A stretch of 27,296 nt of DNA. Source: Porphyromonadaceae bacterium UBA7176. GTDB taxonomy: Bacteria > Bacteroidota > Bacteroidia > Bacteroidales > Muribaculaceae. The translations under genes and the position numbers were made by a program. How positions within the stretch are numbered: position 1 is the first letter of the stretch; each line of letters begins with the position of its first letter. The notes under the pieces are model-generated. The model saw nothing but the letters and a program-made list of their open reading frames with translations, made no database searches and was not told the DNA's origin. The stretch lies in the NCBI GenBank assembly GCA_002491245.1, contig DKVO01000003.1, positions 6,483 through 33,778 on the forward strand, in the 5' to 3' direction. This document shows positions 7,848 through 17,600 of the stretch, one piece after another.

Positions 7848-10800
7848 AAAAGACTCTCCCGATGATATCTCTCCGCCTTTTAGCGGCGGTATCGATAGCC
7901 GTGTGTGCGGCAGTGCCGTCGTTTGCCCGAGAGTGGCTTATAAAGAGCGGTAGTCAGCTGAGCTCGAACGCGACGTCGAAACTCGAGACGTTCCCGTTTG
8001 ATTATCTAATCGACGGCGATACCTATACATTCTGGCACTCAGACTACAACAACAGCGAATATAGTTCGCCAGTGACCGAGCAACACTATATAGAGGTGGA
8101 TTTCGGCAGCCCCCTGACTTTGGGCAGCGACGAGGATATTGTAGTGTACACGCGGCGCCGCGATATCTCGACCGCGCAGCCGACGACGATGAGGATAGAG
8201 GGCCGCAACGATGCTTCGGAGGCGTGGAGCGCTGTGGCGCACGCGTATTTCGTGTACCGCGGCCCGAAGACCGACGAGTATTCGTCGCGTATCCATCCGT
8301 CGAGGCCTTACAGGTACCTCAGGTTCACGGTAACGGCCAACAACAGCCGCTCGACCTACCGGAGCCTTGACGGTCGCGACATACGATTCATGAATATGGC
8401 GGAGTTCAATATCCTGCGCCTCGGCCGGACGGAGGATTACCGTGACGGCCTTGTGGACCGTTTCAGGCTTACGACAGACTATATTGACCTCGGTAATATC
8501 GAGTTTGAACGGACGCATGGTATAGCAGACGCTCGTAACCGCCGTGGCGACGGTCAGAAATGGCTTAATCTCGACGGCCTATTCGACGGCGATGGCAACT
8601 GGACGGTGGATGGCGACTTCTGGAATCTTGCGGCGAAGGAAAACTATCAGCTCGAGAAGCCCGACATGACTTTCCTGACATCGGACACGGACAAAGATAT
8701 CAAGCCGGGAAGCGGCGGACGTCAGCCCTCGAACGTGATGGAGCATGTGCTATATGCCGTTCCCGGCGATGCGATAGCGCTGTATCCTTACTATGACTTC
8801 AGGGGAACGACCAATTACCGCGACCGTTATGTGCACTGGTATGACTACTATACGGGCGGAGGGAACGAGTATCTCGATTTCCTTGTGAACTCGGAGAATG
8901 TGGTGAGGACGGATAACAACGGGTATTTCGGCGGCGCGTCGTTCACGGAATTTCTCGCACCGGGAGATACGCGACTCAATTCTCTGATAGCGACGTTTAT
9001 GGTGCCTCGCGATGTGTATGCTCCCGAAGGCAAGCAGCTGTCGCTGGAGTTTCCGGACGGTCGCGACGAGTATGTGATAGCCTGCGATATGGCGCAGGAG
9101 TTTACGGCAGCGGAGAGCTACGATATAGCTACGAAGAAGATGGTTGAGCCGACGGTGTCGGTGCGTCATCTATTCCGAATCCGCGACGGGCGTAAGTTTG
9201 CGGAAGACAATATGTCGACTGTGGAGAAAAACCGGGAGTATATCAACCGTAATGTGCGGTATATCAATGCCCCGGCCGGCAAGGACTTCCAGTTCCGCTT
9301 CGATTCGCCTGTGCCCTGCGAGGGTACGACCCGTTCGAAGTGGTACTACAAGGCTCAGGCGGACGGATCGGACTACCGTCGTATCTGCTCGATGGATATC
9401 GAGGTGTATGATGAAGAAGGACGCCTGCTGAGCAAGGACGGGGATATATTCTACGGCGACGCGACGTTCAAGGGCTATGGCTCGCGCACTATCAACGGGG
9501 TGGAGTACCAGGCCTGCGGTGGCGGCGGCAGCTATAACAGGATGCTTGCGTGCAATGCGTCGAATGCTGTAGCCGGCAAGTCGTATGTGGTGCGCCTTGT
9601 GGGTAAGGATATCAACGGAAACCGCATCATTATCCCCGACGGGTCGGGAGCCGAGCTGTGGGTGCAGGAGTTCCGCGTGACTTTCCTTGGCGATGAGAAT
9701 GCGTCGGTGGTGTCGGACAGCGAGCTGATGAGCAATCCGGCGTACGAGAGCCGACGTCCCGACCGGTTGCATTATCTCGGGGAACTCCGCGATGTGATCA
9801 ATTATGACGATTATGCGATGTTGCTTTCGAAGGAGAATGTGTCGAACCCGGATAATTATTTCTCGCAGATAGACCGTGGCAAACGCTATAAATTCTCGAT
9901 GGCTCCCGATGAGGTCAACTATACGTTCGGCTACAATTATGTGGATAGCTATGACTATTCGAACTACTTTGTAGTGAACCACAGCGATGCAGTGTACTAT
10001 CACGGAGCGTGCGGTCCTGAGGGCCTTTTTGACCGACGTTATGTCGATACCGGCGGCCGCGAGCAGGGATTTTTCTTCTATATCAATGCGGCGTCGGACC
10101 CCGGTGTGATGGGTAAGCTGCGTCTTGACGGTTTCTGCGTCGGGTCGACGGTGCATGTGTCGGGCTGGTATGCCGAATGCTCCAGCGCGACAGAGGTCGC
10201 CAACCTGGCATTCAATTTCGTGGCAGTGCTCGATGATGGACGCAGGGTGCCGATACATACATTTGTGTCGGGTTATGTGCCGGCAGTCGGCATTTGGCAC
10301 AATATCTACTATTCGTTTATCCCTGATATGAACCACCTCGACAAGGAGGTGTATGACCGTATCGACCACTACGAACTTGAGCTCGACAATAACTGCCGGA
10401 ACTCGTCGGGCGCGGATTATGGTATAGATGATATCAGGGTGTATATCTCGACGCCCGACGTGGAGGTGTCGCAGACCCGGATGGTGTGCGACAATTCGGG
10501 CGAAAGTGCGGCACTGAAGGTTTCGTCGCCTTTCGGGATGCTGTTGCAGTCGCTCGGTATCGCCGAGGCAAAGAACGCCTCGGAAGCCCAGACGCTCGAT
10601 ATACTTTATTCGTTTATCGACAAGGAGGTGTACGACGAGATTTTCGCACGGACGCACAGCAAGTCGGAGGCATTTGAGGCGGCGGTGCTGAAGTTCCCTT
10701 ACCGCGACTCGGCGGAAGACAGGAGTTTCGGACATCTGTATTTCTACAATTATTACGACAATCACCGGGAGTATGACCCGGAGGTGGATATGGATGTGCT

Positions 10801-13800
10801 TGGCGACAAGGCTTTCCGCGAGCTTGTCGGGACGGAGAAGTGGATAACGTTCAATACCCGTCCGAAGGGCGAAAATATCCGTCCGGGCAAGGAGTTCTAT
10901 GTGGTTCTCTATACGCCGATGGGCCGTGAGGATATGCCGACGGAAGAGTCGGCGTCGACATTCTTTGATCCGATGCGCGACTGTGCGAAGGTGTGCAGTT
11001 TCCGTGTCAAGGCTGCAGACCAGATCAAAATCGATGGGAATGTGATACCTCCCGGTGCTCCGGTTGAGGTCTGCGAGGGCCAGCGCCCGGTTGTGCAGCT
11101 CGATGTGATGGCCGACAAGGGTGCCGGCGGAGATGACTCGCAGATGCTGATCCGCAACGCATATTTCGACTGGTATGCCGGCGACTGGGATGAGTTCATG
11201 GCTGAGAAATATACCGACAAGGGTGGCAATAGTGTAAATCTGCGGCAGATGCTGGCTTATCTGCGCACAGAATATCCGGACTCTACGCGTCTTGACCTGT
11301 GCAAGCCCAAGGGCGAGCTTACTGAGGAGGCTCTCGAGTATATGAAGAGGCTTACGGAGGTGAGCGGCGACAATGGTCAGATACCGGCGAAACTTCATCT
11401 GCGGTCGTCGTCGTATGTGTTTGCTCCGGTATATATTCCTGAGGGCCAGGATATGGCATATGCCCATGTGGTTGCAGTTCCGTTTGATTATCTGGAGGAT
11501 TACTGGCTTGTGTGCACGGCCCCGACAGAGGTGTCGATAGCTGTGCGGCACCGTTCGCCGGGGATGACCCACGGTTTTGCCGAGGGCATAGAGTATCCTG
11601 AGGGTCTTGCTGATGTGCCTCTCCGGATAGGTCTGCGCCAGCTCAAGGGTGTGAGCGCTCCTGAGGGATGGTCGTCGGCGCCGGCAGCGCGACTCACGAT
11701 GCCTGTCCGTGACATAGAACCGGCAAGTGCCGGCGTGAGCAAGATGACGAGCGGAGCTGATCCGTCGGTGTATCTTGCTGCAACGGACGACCCGTCGTAC
11801 CAGGACCTCGGCAGCGACGGCACCGGACTGATGGCAGTTGGTGAGGTTGTGGGTATGCTTGCCGATACGAACGGTACGGCGACCGACAATGCTGTGGAGA
11901 TAGTGTTCTACGACAGTTTCGTATTCAAAGAGGGCTACCGGTATACGATGCGTTATAATTTCGAGGAGTTGTCGCAGTCGGCCGAGGATGATGGCGAAGC
12001 TGTGTGCCACGGGCAGGATAGTTTCACGTTGCTCGTCGTGCCTGAATATATGAAGTGGATGGGTACAGAGGGGTCTACCGACTGGGCCAACGATCTCAAC
12101 TGGCACCGTGCGTCGTCGGCCGACCTTCATTATACGGCCGGTGAATATGCCGGGCATGACCTGTCGGAGCATATCGGCGACGGCACGAACGGCCGCATTC
12201 CCGGTTTCGCACCGCTTGATTTTACAAATGTGCTTGTGAGCGGCGACCGTGTGGCCCCCGAGCTTTATGTGGCCGGTGACCGTTCGGTGACTATCGGCAA
12301 GGAGACTTTTGTGTGGTCGGCCTCGCCTGAAGCCGGTGCGACGGACAGGATACAGTACCATATGGCGGCGCGTAGCCACGAGGGCGATGCGTCGGTGGAC
12401 TGCCGTCCGTGGCTGGCCAACGAGTGCGACGAAATACATTTCGGTGACCGGTCGGAAATGTCGGGGCAGGATAAACTGCGCTACAACCGTGCCCATGTCG
12501 AGGTAGAGCTTGCTCCGTCGCGTTGGTATGTGATGTCGTCTCCTCTGGAGGGTATCGTGGCCGGTGATATGTATATGCCGACTGCCGGAGCGCGCCAGGA
12601 GACTGAGCTGTATATGCCGATACGGTTTGACCGCGCCAAGCACGACCGTTTCGCTCCGGCCGTCTTCCAGCGGTCGTGGAACCGCGGCGAGGCGTGGGTG
12701 CATGAAATCCCCGATGGCTCTGCCGACGACCCGAGGACGGATGTGTTTGTAGAGACGACATGGAGCGGTGTGTACAACGAGGTGAACGAGCGCTATCTTC
12801 CCGGAACGGGTTTCTCGATCAAGGTCGACGGTTCGACTGTGGGTATGGCGCCGGACGGCAAGGCGTTGTTACGTCTGCCGAAGGATGATATGGCTTATGA
12901 CTACTACAGCGATGATGATAAGCACGTCGGTACGACCACAACGGTGCGTGACATTCCTGCCGGGCGTCTGAATGCGACCGAGGGTGAAATCGTGCTTGAA
13001 GGATACCGTGCCGGCAACCGCTATTTCATGGTCGGCAATCCGTTCATGAGCCATATGGATATGGTGGAGTTTCTGACCGAAAACAGTGGCGTGATATATC
13101 CTAAATATTGGATTCTCACGTCGGATGCCCAGGAGGCTGCGGTGATGTCGGATGCCGGCGGAGCGTTGGTGAGCAATGCTGCCGACGCGCGTTATGTGGG
13201 GCCGATGCAGGGTTTCTTTGTGGAGGCCCGAGAGCCGGTTGCTGAGGGCGGTGCGCTCAAACTGAGGTACAACCGGGGCATGAGCGCTGTCCGCTACAGC
13301 GAACGTGGGCCGCTCAAGATGCCTGAGGGCCGCGGTGGCGGCATGGGCGATGCTTTTACGGTGAGCGTGGTCGACGGTGATGATGTGGTGTCGTCGGCTG
13401 TAGTCGCAGTCGTCGCCGGGGCATCGCCGGCTTATGACGGGGCCGAGGATGCGGCGGCTATATTCGACCCGTCGCTGCGCCGCCCGGCGACGGTGTATAC
13501 TTTTGCCGGGGATGTGGCATCGAGCATAAACCTCACTCCAGACGCTGCCGGTACAGAGATAGGCCTGCGCAGCGCCACCGGAGAGGGTCGGTATACTTTG
13601 CGCTTCACCGGAGTGGACAATATGTACGGGCTGAGCCTCTACGACAAGGCTGACGGTAGCCTGACTCCGCTTAGCGAGGGGCTGGAGATAGAGGTGGAGG
13701 GTGATGTGTGCCGCCGTCTTTACCTTATGTCGGATATGCCTGTCGGTGATGCCGGAGCCCTGAGCATGCGCCTCGAGGGCAGTACTGTGACTGTGGCGTC

Positions 13801-13972
13801 GGGTAATGCCGGCGCGATGGTGAGTGCGACGGTCTACGATACGATGGGCCGTACTCTGGGCAGCTACAGCACCGATGACGCTGTCCTGACATTTGATGTC
13901 GATCCGGGTATATATATCATAGAGGGGCGCGACGGCAACTCGTCGGTGACACGTAAGTTTGCCGTGCGGTGA
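7844..13972 (+). CDS. giant secreted discoidin-domain protein with T9SS sorting domain (candidate adhesin)
   Basis: This 2042-aa protein has a Sec signal peptide (cleavage near AVPSFA-REW, residue 28) and no lipobox. Residues 30-195 look like an F5/8 type C (discoidin) domain: LIDGDTYTFWHSDYN, HYIEVDFGSPL, then YRYLRFTVTANN and MAEFNIL. About 730-870 form a jelly-roll-like module ending YGIDDIRVYIST, as in some carbohydrate-binding folds. Near 1403, KWMGTEGSTDWANDLNW and near 1729, YFMVGNPFMSHMDM are patterns common in very large T9SS cargo. The last ~68 residues (VYDTMGRTLGSYS ... GIYIIEG ... VTRKFAVR) fit a type A T9SS sorting domain. It should therefore cross the outer membrane by T9SS and be surface-attached or released. 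Overlaps of 4 bp on both sides put it firmly in the fimbrial operon, the position expected for a tip adhesin like Mfa5, though it lacks an obvious vWFA domain. The ligand is unknown. Confidence 0.8.
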   Translation: MKKTLPMISLRLLAAVSIAVCAAVPSFAREWLIKSGSQLSSNATSKLETFPFDYLIDGDTYTFWHSDYNNSEYSSPVTEQHYIEVDFGSPLTLGSDEDIVVYTRRRDISTAQPTTMRIEGRNDASEAWSAVAHAYFVYRGPKTDEYSSRIHPSRPYRYLRFTVTANNSRSTYRSLDGRDIRFMNMAEFNILRLGRTEDYRDGLVDRFRLTTDYIDLGNIEFERTHGIADARNRRGDGQKWLNLDGLFDGDGNWTVDGDFWNLAAKENYQLEKPDMTFLTSDTDKDIKPGSGGRQPSNVMEHVLYAVPGDAIALYPYYDFRGTTNYRDRYVHWYDYYTGGGNEYLDFLVNSENVVRTDNNGYFGGASFTEFLAPGDTRLNSLIATFMVPRDVYAPEGKQLSLEFPDGRDEYVIACDMAQEFTAAESYDIATKKMVEPTVSVRHLFRIRDGRKFAEDNMSTVEKNREYINRNVRYINAPAGKDFQFRFDSPVPCEGTTRSKWYYKAQADGSDYRRICSMDIEVYDEEGRLLSKDGDIFYGDATFKGYGSRTINGVEYQACGGGGSYNRMLACNASNAVAGKSYVVRLVGKDINGNRIIIPDGSGAELWVQEFRVTFLGDENASVVSDSELMSNPAYESRRPDRLHYLGELRDVINYDDYAMLLSKENVSNPDNYFSQIDRGKRYKFSMAPDEVNYTFGYNYVDSYDYSNYFVVNHSDAVYYHGACGPEGLFDRRYVDTGGREQGFFFYINAASDPGVMGKLRLDGFCVGSTVHVSGWYAECSSATEVANLAFNFVAVLDDGRRVPIHTFVSGYVPAVGIWHNIYYSFIPDMNHLDKEVYDRIDHYELELDNNCRNSSGADYGIDDIRVYISTPDVEVSQTRMVCDNSGESAALKVSSPFGMLLQSLGIAEAKNASEAQTLDILYSFIDKEVYDEIFARTHSKSEAFEAAVLKFPYRDSAEDRSFGHLYFYNYYDNHREYDPEVDMDVLGDKAFRELVGTEKWITFNTRPKGENIRPGKEFYVVLYTPMGREDMPTEESASTFFDPMRDCAKVCSFRVKAADQIKIDGNVIPPGAPVEVCEGQRPVVQLDVMADKGAGGDDSQMLIRNAYFDWYAGDWDEFMAEKYTDKGGNSVNLRQMLAYLRTEYPDSTRLDLCKPKGELTEEALEYMKRLTEVSGDNGQIPAKLHLRSSSYVFAPVYIPEGQDMAYAHVVAVPFDYLEDYWLVCTAPTEVSIAVRHRSPGMTHGFAEGIEYPEGLADVPLRIGLRQLKGVSAPEGWSSAPAARLTMPVRDIEPASAGVSKMTSGADPSVYLAATDDPSYQDLGSDGTGLMAVGEVVGMLADTNGTATDNAVEIVFYDSFVFKEGYRYTMRYNFEELSQSAEDDGEAVCHGQDSFTLLVVPEYMKWMGTEGSTDWANDLNWHRASSADLHYTAGEYAGHDLSEHIGDGTNGRIPGFAPLDFTNVLVSGDRVAPELYVAGDRSVTIGKETFVWSASPEAGATDRIQYHMAARSHEGDASVDCRPWLANECDEIHFGDRSEMSGQDKLRYNRAHVEVELAPSRWYVMSSPLEGIVAGDMYMPTAGARQETELYMPIRFDRAKHDRFAPAVFQRSWNRGEAWVHEIPDGSADDPRTDVFVETTWSGVYNEVNERYLPGTGFSIKVDGSTVGMAPDGKALLRLPKDDMAYDYYSDDDKHVGTTTTVRDIPAGRLNATEGEIVLEGYRAGNRYFMVGNPFMSHMDMVEFLTENSGVIYPKYWILTSDAQEAAVMSDAGGALVSNAADARYVGPMQGFFVEAREPVAEGGALKLRYNRGMSAVRYSERGPLKMPEGRGGGMGDAFTVSVVDGDDVVSSAVVAVVAGASPAYDGAEDAAAIFDPSLRRPATVYTFAGDVASSINLTPDAAGTEIGLRSATGEGRYTLRFTGVDNMYGLSLYDKADGSLTPLSEGLEIEVEGDVCRRLYLMSDMPVGDAGALSMRLEGSTVTVASGNAGAMVSATVYDTMGRTLGSYSTDDAVLTFDVDPGIYIIEGRDGNSSVTRKFAVR

Positions 13973-14376
13973 GGGTTGTCGCCATACTTCTGATATTGTT
14001 TGCCGCTGCGGCTTTGCCGGTGGATGCTGTAGCCTGCAATCAGGACAGTGTCGCCGCAGCCGCAGTGGCTGTTTTTCCCGACGGTACGACTCTTGACCTT
14101 GGCAAGGTGCGCCCGTCGAAGAATTACAAGGGCGAAATCCGTATAGCCAATGGCGGTGACAGTCCGCTGGTGATACGCCGCGTGTTTTCAGATTGCGGCT
14201 GTACTGTCGCTGATTTTCCGCGCGGCCCGATAGCTCCCGGCGATACGGCGGCAATAAAGATCACATATAACAGCGGCCCACGCAGCATAGGGCCTTTTGT
14301 GCGCACTCTAAGGGTGGAGACCAATACGGAGCGACGCCGCAATGTGGTGTTCGTGAAGGGAGAGGTCAAGCGCTGA
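13969..14376 (+). CDS. exported DUF1573 domain protein
   Basis: This 135-aa protein has a signal peptide (VVAILLILFAAAALPVDA) without a clear lipobox and one DUF1573 domain (about 35-135). Diagnostic features are LDLGKVRPSKNYKGEIRIAN, then VFSDCGCTVADFPRGPIAPG with its CGC motif, and a final VFVKGEVKR. DUF1573 is an Ig-like fold of unknown function common in Bacteroidetes. The start is a GTG overlapping the previous stop codon (GTGA). That is the only start giving the complete signal peptide, and it makes translational coupling to the 2042-aa gene likely. It is the last gene of the operon; no clear terminator follows. Confidence 0.85.
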   Translation: MRVVAILLILFAAAALPVDAVACNQDSVAAAAVAVFPDGTTLDLGKVRPSKNYKGEIRIANGGDSPLVIRRVFSDCGCTVADFPRGPIAPGDTAAIKITYNSGPRSIGPFVRTLRVETNTERRRNVVFVKGEVKR

Positions 14377-14506
14377 TAGAGCAGCAGATAGGAGCTTGAA
14401 CTGCAGATGGCATTAAGATATGCCGATGTTTCGGTATGGTAAAAATATTTTAGGAGCCGAAATTTGGTTAAAATGCGTTGAAATAGGCAAATAGGTCATA
14501 AAGCGA

Positions 14507-14531
14507 AACATGTTGTCGTAAACAATATGTT
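14507..14531. repeat. imperfect inverted repeat upstream of the susC promoter
   Basis: AACATGTTGT and ACAATATGTT form 10-bp arms with one mismatch around a 5-base spacer (CGTAA). The repeat sits about 53 bases upstream of the -7 box, where an activator could bind. Operator function is only a possibility. Confidence 0.35.
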
Positions 14532-14559
14532 AAAATTGGGCATTTTTTCTTGCCAAATG

Positions 14560-14591
14560 TTTACAAAATTGAAAAAAATATATTAACTTTG
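14560..14591 (+). promoter_or_regulatory. Bacteroidetes-type promoter of the susC-susD operon
   Basis: TAACTTTG at 14584-14591 matches the -7 consensus TAnnTTTG exactly. A weak -33 element (TTTA at 14560-14563) lies 20 bases upstream. Transcription would start near 14597. ATTGGGCA (14535-14542) and TGCCCAAT (14590-14597) are a perfect 8-bp inverted repeat bracketing this core. Confidence 0.65.
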
Positions 14592-14692
14592 CCCAATCAA
14601 CTATGTAAAAAGTGTGCCCGGAGGGGCTGCTTCAGTTGCAAATTCGCTTAAAATCAATTAATCAACCATTTTATGTCTTATTTTTTCTAAGT

Positions 14693-17600
14693 ATGAAAAA
14701 GCTGTTTCTATTACTCTTGGCAGTGCTTTCGGTTAGCTTGTGTGCGTCTGCGCAGATGCGCACGGTTACAGGTACTGTCCTCGACGCCGAGAACGACGAG
14801 CCAATCATCGGCGCGTCTGTTACAGTCGGCGGTGGTTACGGTGCGGCGACGGATGTCGACGGCAACTTCACCCTCAAGGTGCCTGCCGCTACCACCCACC
14901 TCAAGGTTTCTTATGTAGGTTACAAGGCACAGGACGTCAAAATCGGCAATGGTCCTGTCGTAGTACGTCTGTACTCAGACTCAGAGCTTCTCGACGAAGT
15001 GATTGCCGTTGCTTACGGTAAATCGACCCGTGCGGCATTTACCGGTTCGGCCGCAGTGGTGAGCTCTGCCGAAATTGAGGAGGCCCAGGTTTCCAACCCC
15101 CTCAATGCTATCAAGGGTAAGGTGGCCGGCGTGCAGATGAGTAATGCTTCGGGTGCTCCGGGTGCTGACGACCCTACGGTGCTTATCCGCGGTATTTCTT
15201 CAATCAATGCAGGCTCGTCTCCGCTTATCATTCTTGACGGAACTCCTTTCAGCGGTGCGCTGCAGACCATCAATACTAACGATATCGAATCAATGACCGT
15301 CCTCAAGGACGCTGCTGCCAATGCCCTCTATGGTGCACGTGGTGCTAATGGTGTGATCATCATCACTACCAAGCGTGCCAAGCATGGCGAGGCTACAGTG
15401 ACTCTTGATGTGAAGCTCGGCTCGAACTCACGCGCAGCTCGCGACTATGACTATATCAAGAACCCGGCGATGTACTATGAGGCATATTATATGTCGCTCT
15501 ACAACCTGTCGCGCAGTGGTGGTGCAACCCATGCCAATGCAAGCGCATGGGCCAATAAAGCGATGTTTGCAAACAAAGCTTCCATAGACCCAGAGGAGGT
15601 TGCCTTGTCTGCCTATTCACTTGGTTATAACGTATACACTCTCCCCGGTGGTCAGGCTCTTATCGGCCTCAATGGCAAGCTTAACCCCAATGCAAAGCTC
15701 GGTCGTGTCGTGAACTATGATGGTCAGCAATATTATCTGACTCCCGACAACTGGGTTGACGCCACATATAAGAATAGCCTCCGTCAGGACTACAACCTGT
15801 CGATCTCGAAGGGAACTGACAGCGGTGACTTCTATTTCTCGGTAGGTTATCTCGACAATGAGGGTATTACCCCTTGTTCCGGCTTTGAGCGTTTCTCCGC
15901 CCGTCTTGCAGCGAGCACACAGGCCAAATCGTGGCTTAAGGCTTCGGTAAACATGAACTACAGCCACTACGATATGGATTCTTATGGCTCGGATGAAGGC
16001 ACGGCTTCATCTTCGGGTAACCCCTTCGGCTCTGCATCGATGATCGCTCCTATCTATCCTCTCTATATGCGCGACGGGCAGGGTAATATCCGCGTCGATG
16101 AAAACGGTTTCCTCCGCTATGACTACGGCGGCGGTGCGAACGGTGGTTTCGAACGTCCTGCGATGACTAACAGCAACCCTATCGGAACATCGCTTCTTGA
16201 CAAAAATAGAACTACCGGAGATTCATTCAATGGTACCGGCTCTCTCGAAGTTCGCTTCCTCAAGGACTTCACCATCACTTCGAACAACTCGGTAGACTTG
16301 CTTACCTCTAATGGTACGGATTTCTCGAACCCATACTATGGTCCCGGTGTGACTAAGAATGGTGCGCTTACCAAGACTTCGAGAAAGGTGCTCGCATTCA
16401 CTCTCCAGCAGTTGTTCAACTGGAGCCATCTCTATGGTGATCACAAAGTTGAATTTCTTGCCGGTCATGAGTTCTACAAGATGCGTAAGAACAATCTGAT
16501 GGGTGCCATGAACTCTATGTTCGACCCCTCCAATATGGAACTTTCCGGTATGATCAACCTCGTCGGTACCACTTCTACCGAAACCAACTACAATAATGAG
16601 GGTTGGATCTTCCGTGGTCAGTACGACTACGATAACCGAGTGTTCGCTTCGGCTTCGTTCCGTCGTGATGCCTCGAGCCGCTTCCATCCCAAACATCGTT
16701 GGGGTAACTTCTGGAGTGCCGGCGCAGCTTGGCTTATCAGCTCAGAAGATTTCATGAGCGATCTGCAGTGGCTCGATATGTTGAAGATCAAGGCTTCGTA
16801 TGGTTCGCAGGGTAACGATAATATCGGTGACTTCTACTATACAAACCAGTATGAGCTTGTAAGCTCCAACGGAACTCCTGCTATCGTTCCTTATCTTAAA
16901 GGTAACGAGACCATTACCTGGGAAACTCAGGGCAACTTCAACGCAGGCTTCGAGTTTGCAGTTCTTGACAACCGCTTGAGTGGTTCGTTCGAAGGCTTCT
17001 ACCGCAAGACCTCGGATATGCTTTACTACTTCCCTCTTCCGCCGAGTTTCGGTTGGCCCGGTTTCTACGATAATATCGGTGATATGGCCAACAAGGGTAT
17101 TGAAATCGAACTCCACGGCACGCCCATCAAGACCAAGGACTGGCGTTGGGATATCGACTTCAACATCACCTGGTACAAGAACCGTATCACCCGTCTTCCC
17201 GAAGAACGTCGTTCGACCACGACTGCAACCGGTGAGAGAGGCTATTCTAACCAAACTTATTTCTTCTATGAAGGTGGTTCGCTGTATACTTATTACATTC
17301 CTAAATATGCAGGTGTCGATGACAAAGGTCAGTCGATGTGGTATATGGAGAAACCTATACTTGATGCAGAAGGCAAGGATACCGGCCGGACCGAAACCAC
17401 TACTACCACCCAGTATTCGTCGGCTACGCAGTATCTCTGCGGCACGGCTCTCGCTCCCGTCTACGGCGGTTTCGGCACAAGCCTTGCTTACAAAGACTTT
17501 GATTTGAGCGTGAACTTCGCATTCCAGATCGGTGGTCAGACCTACGACGGTACCTATGCTTCGATGATGGCTCCGCCTACATCGAGTGGCGTCGGCAGTG

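Larger units (their letters stand above)
14377..14692 (+). other. 316-bp AT-rich intergenic and leader region upstream of the susC-like gene
   Basis: No gene is supported here. The region is markedly more AT-rich than its flanks. It contains an imperfect inverted repeat (14507-14531), a core promoter (-7 box at 14584-14591) and a leader of about 95 bases before the start codon at 14693. I see no convincing terminator for the upstream operon. Confidence 0.7.

Noticed and set aside
9170..12703. Very long open frame on the minus strand (also 2307-3953, 5291-6820, 6708-7805 and 12869-14254)
   Set aside because: They lie antisense to clear lipoprotein and adhesin genes, have His/Arg/Ile-rich compositions with no domains or signal peptides, and arise from the GC-rich codon bias of the + strand genes.
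14612..14692. Upstream in-frame ATG as the start of the SusC-like gene
   Set aside because: It would place 27 unrelated residues before a complete signal peptide; the ATG at 14693 begins a standard one.
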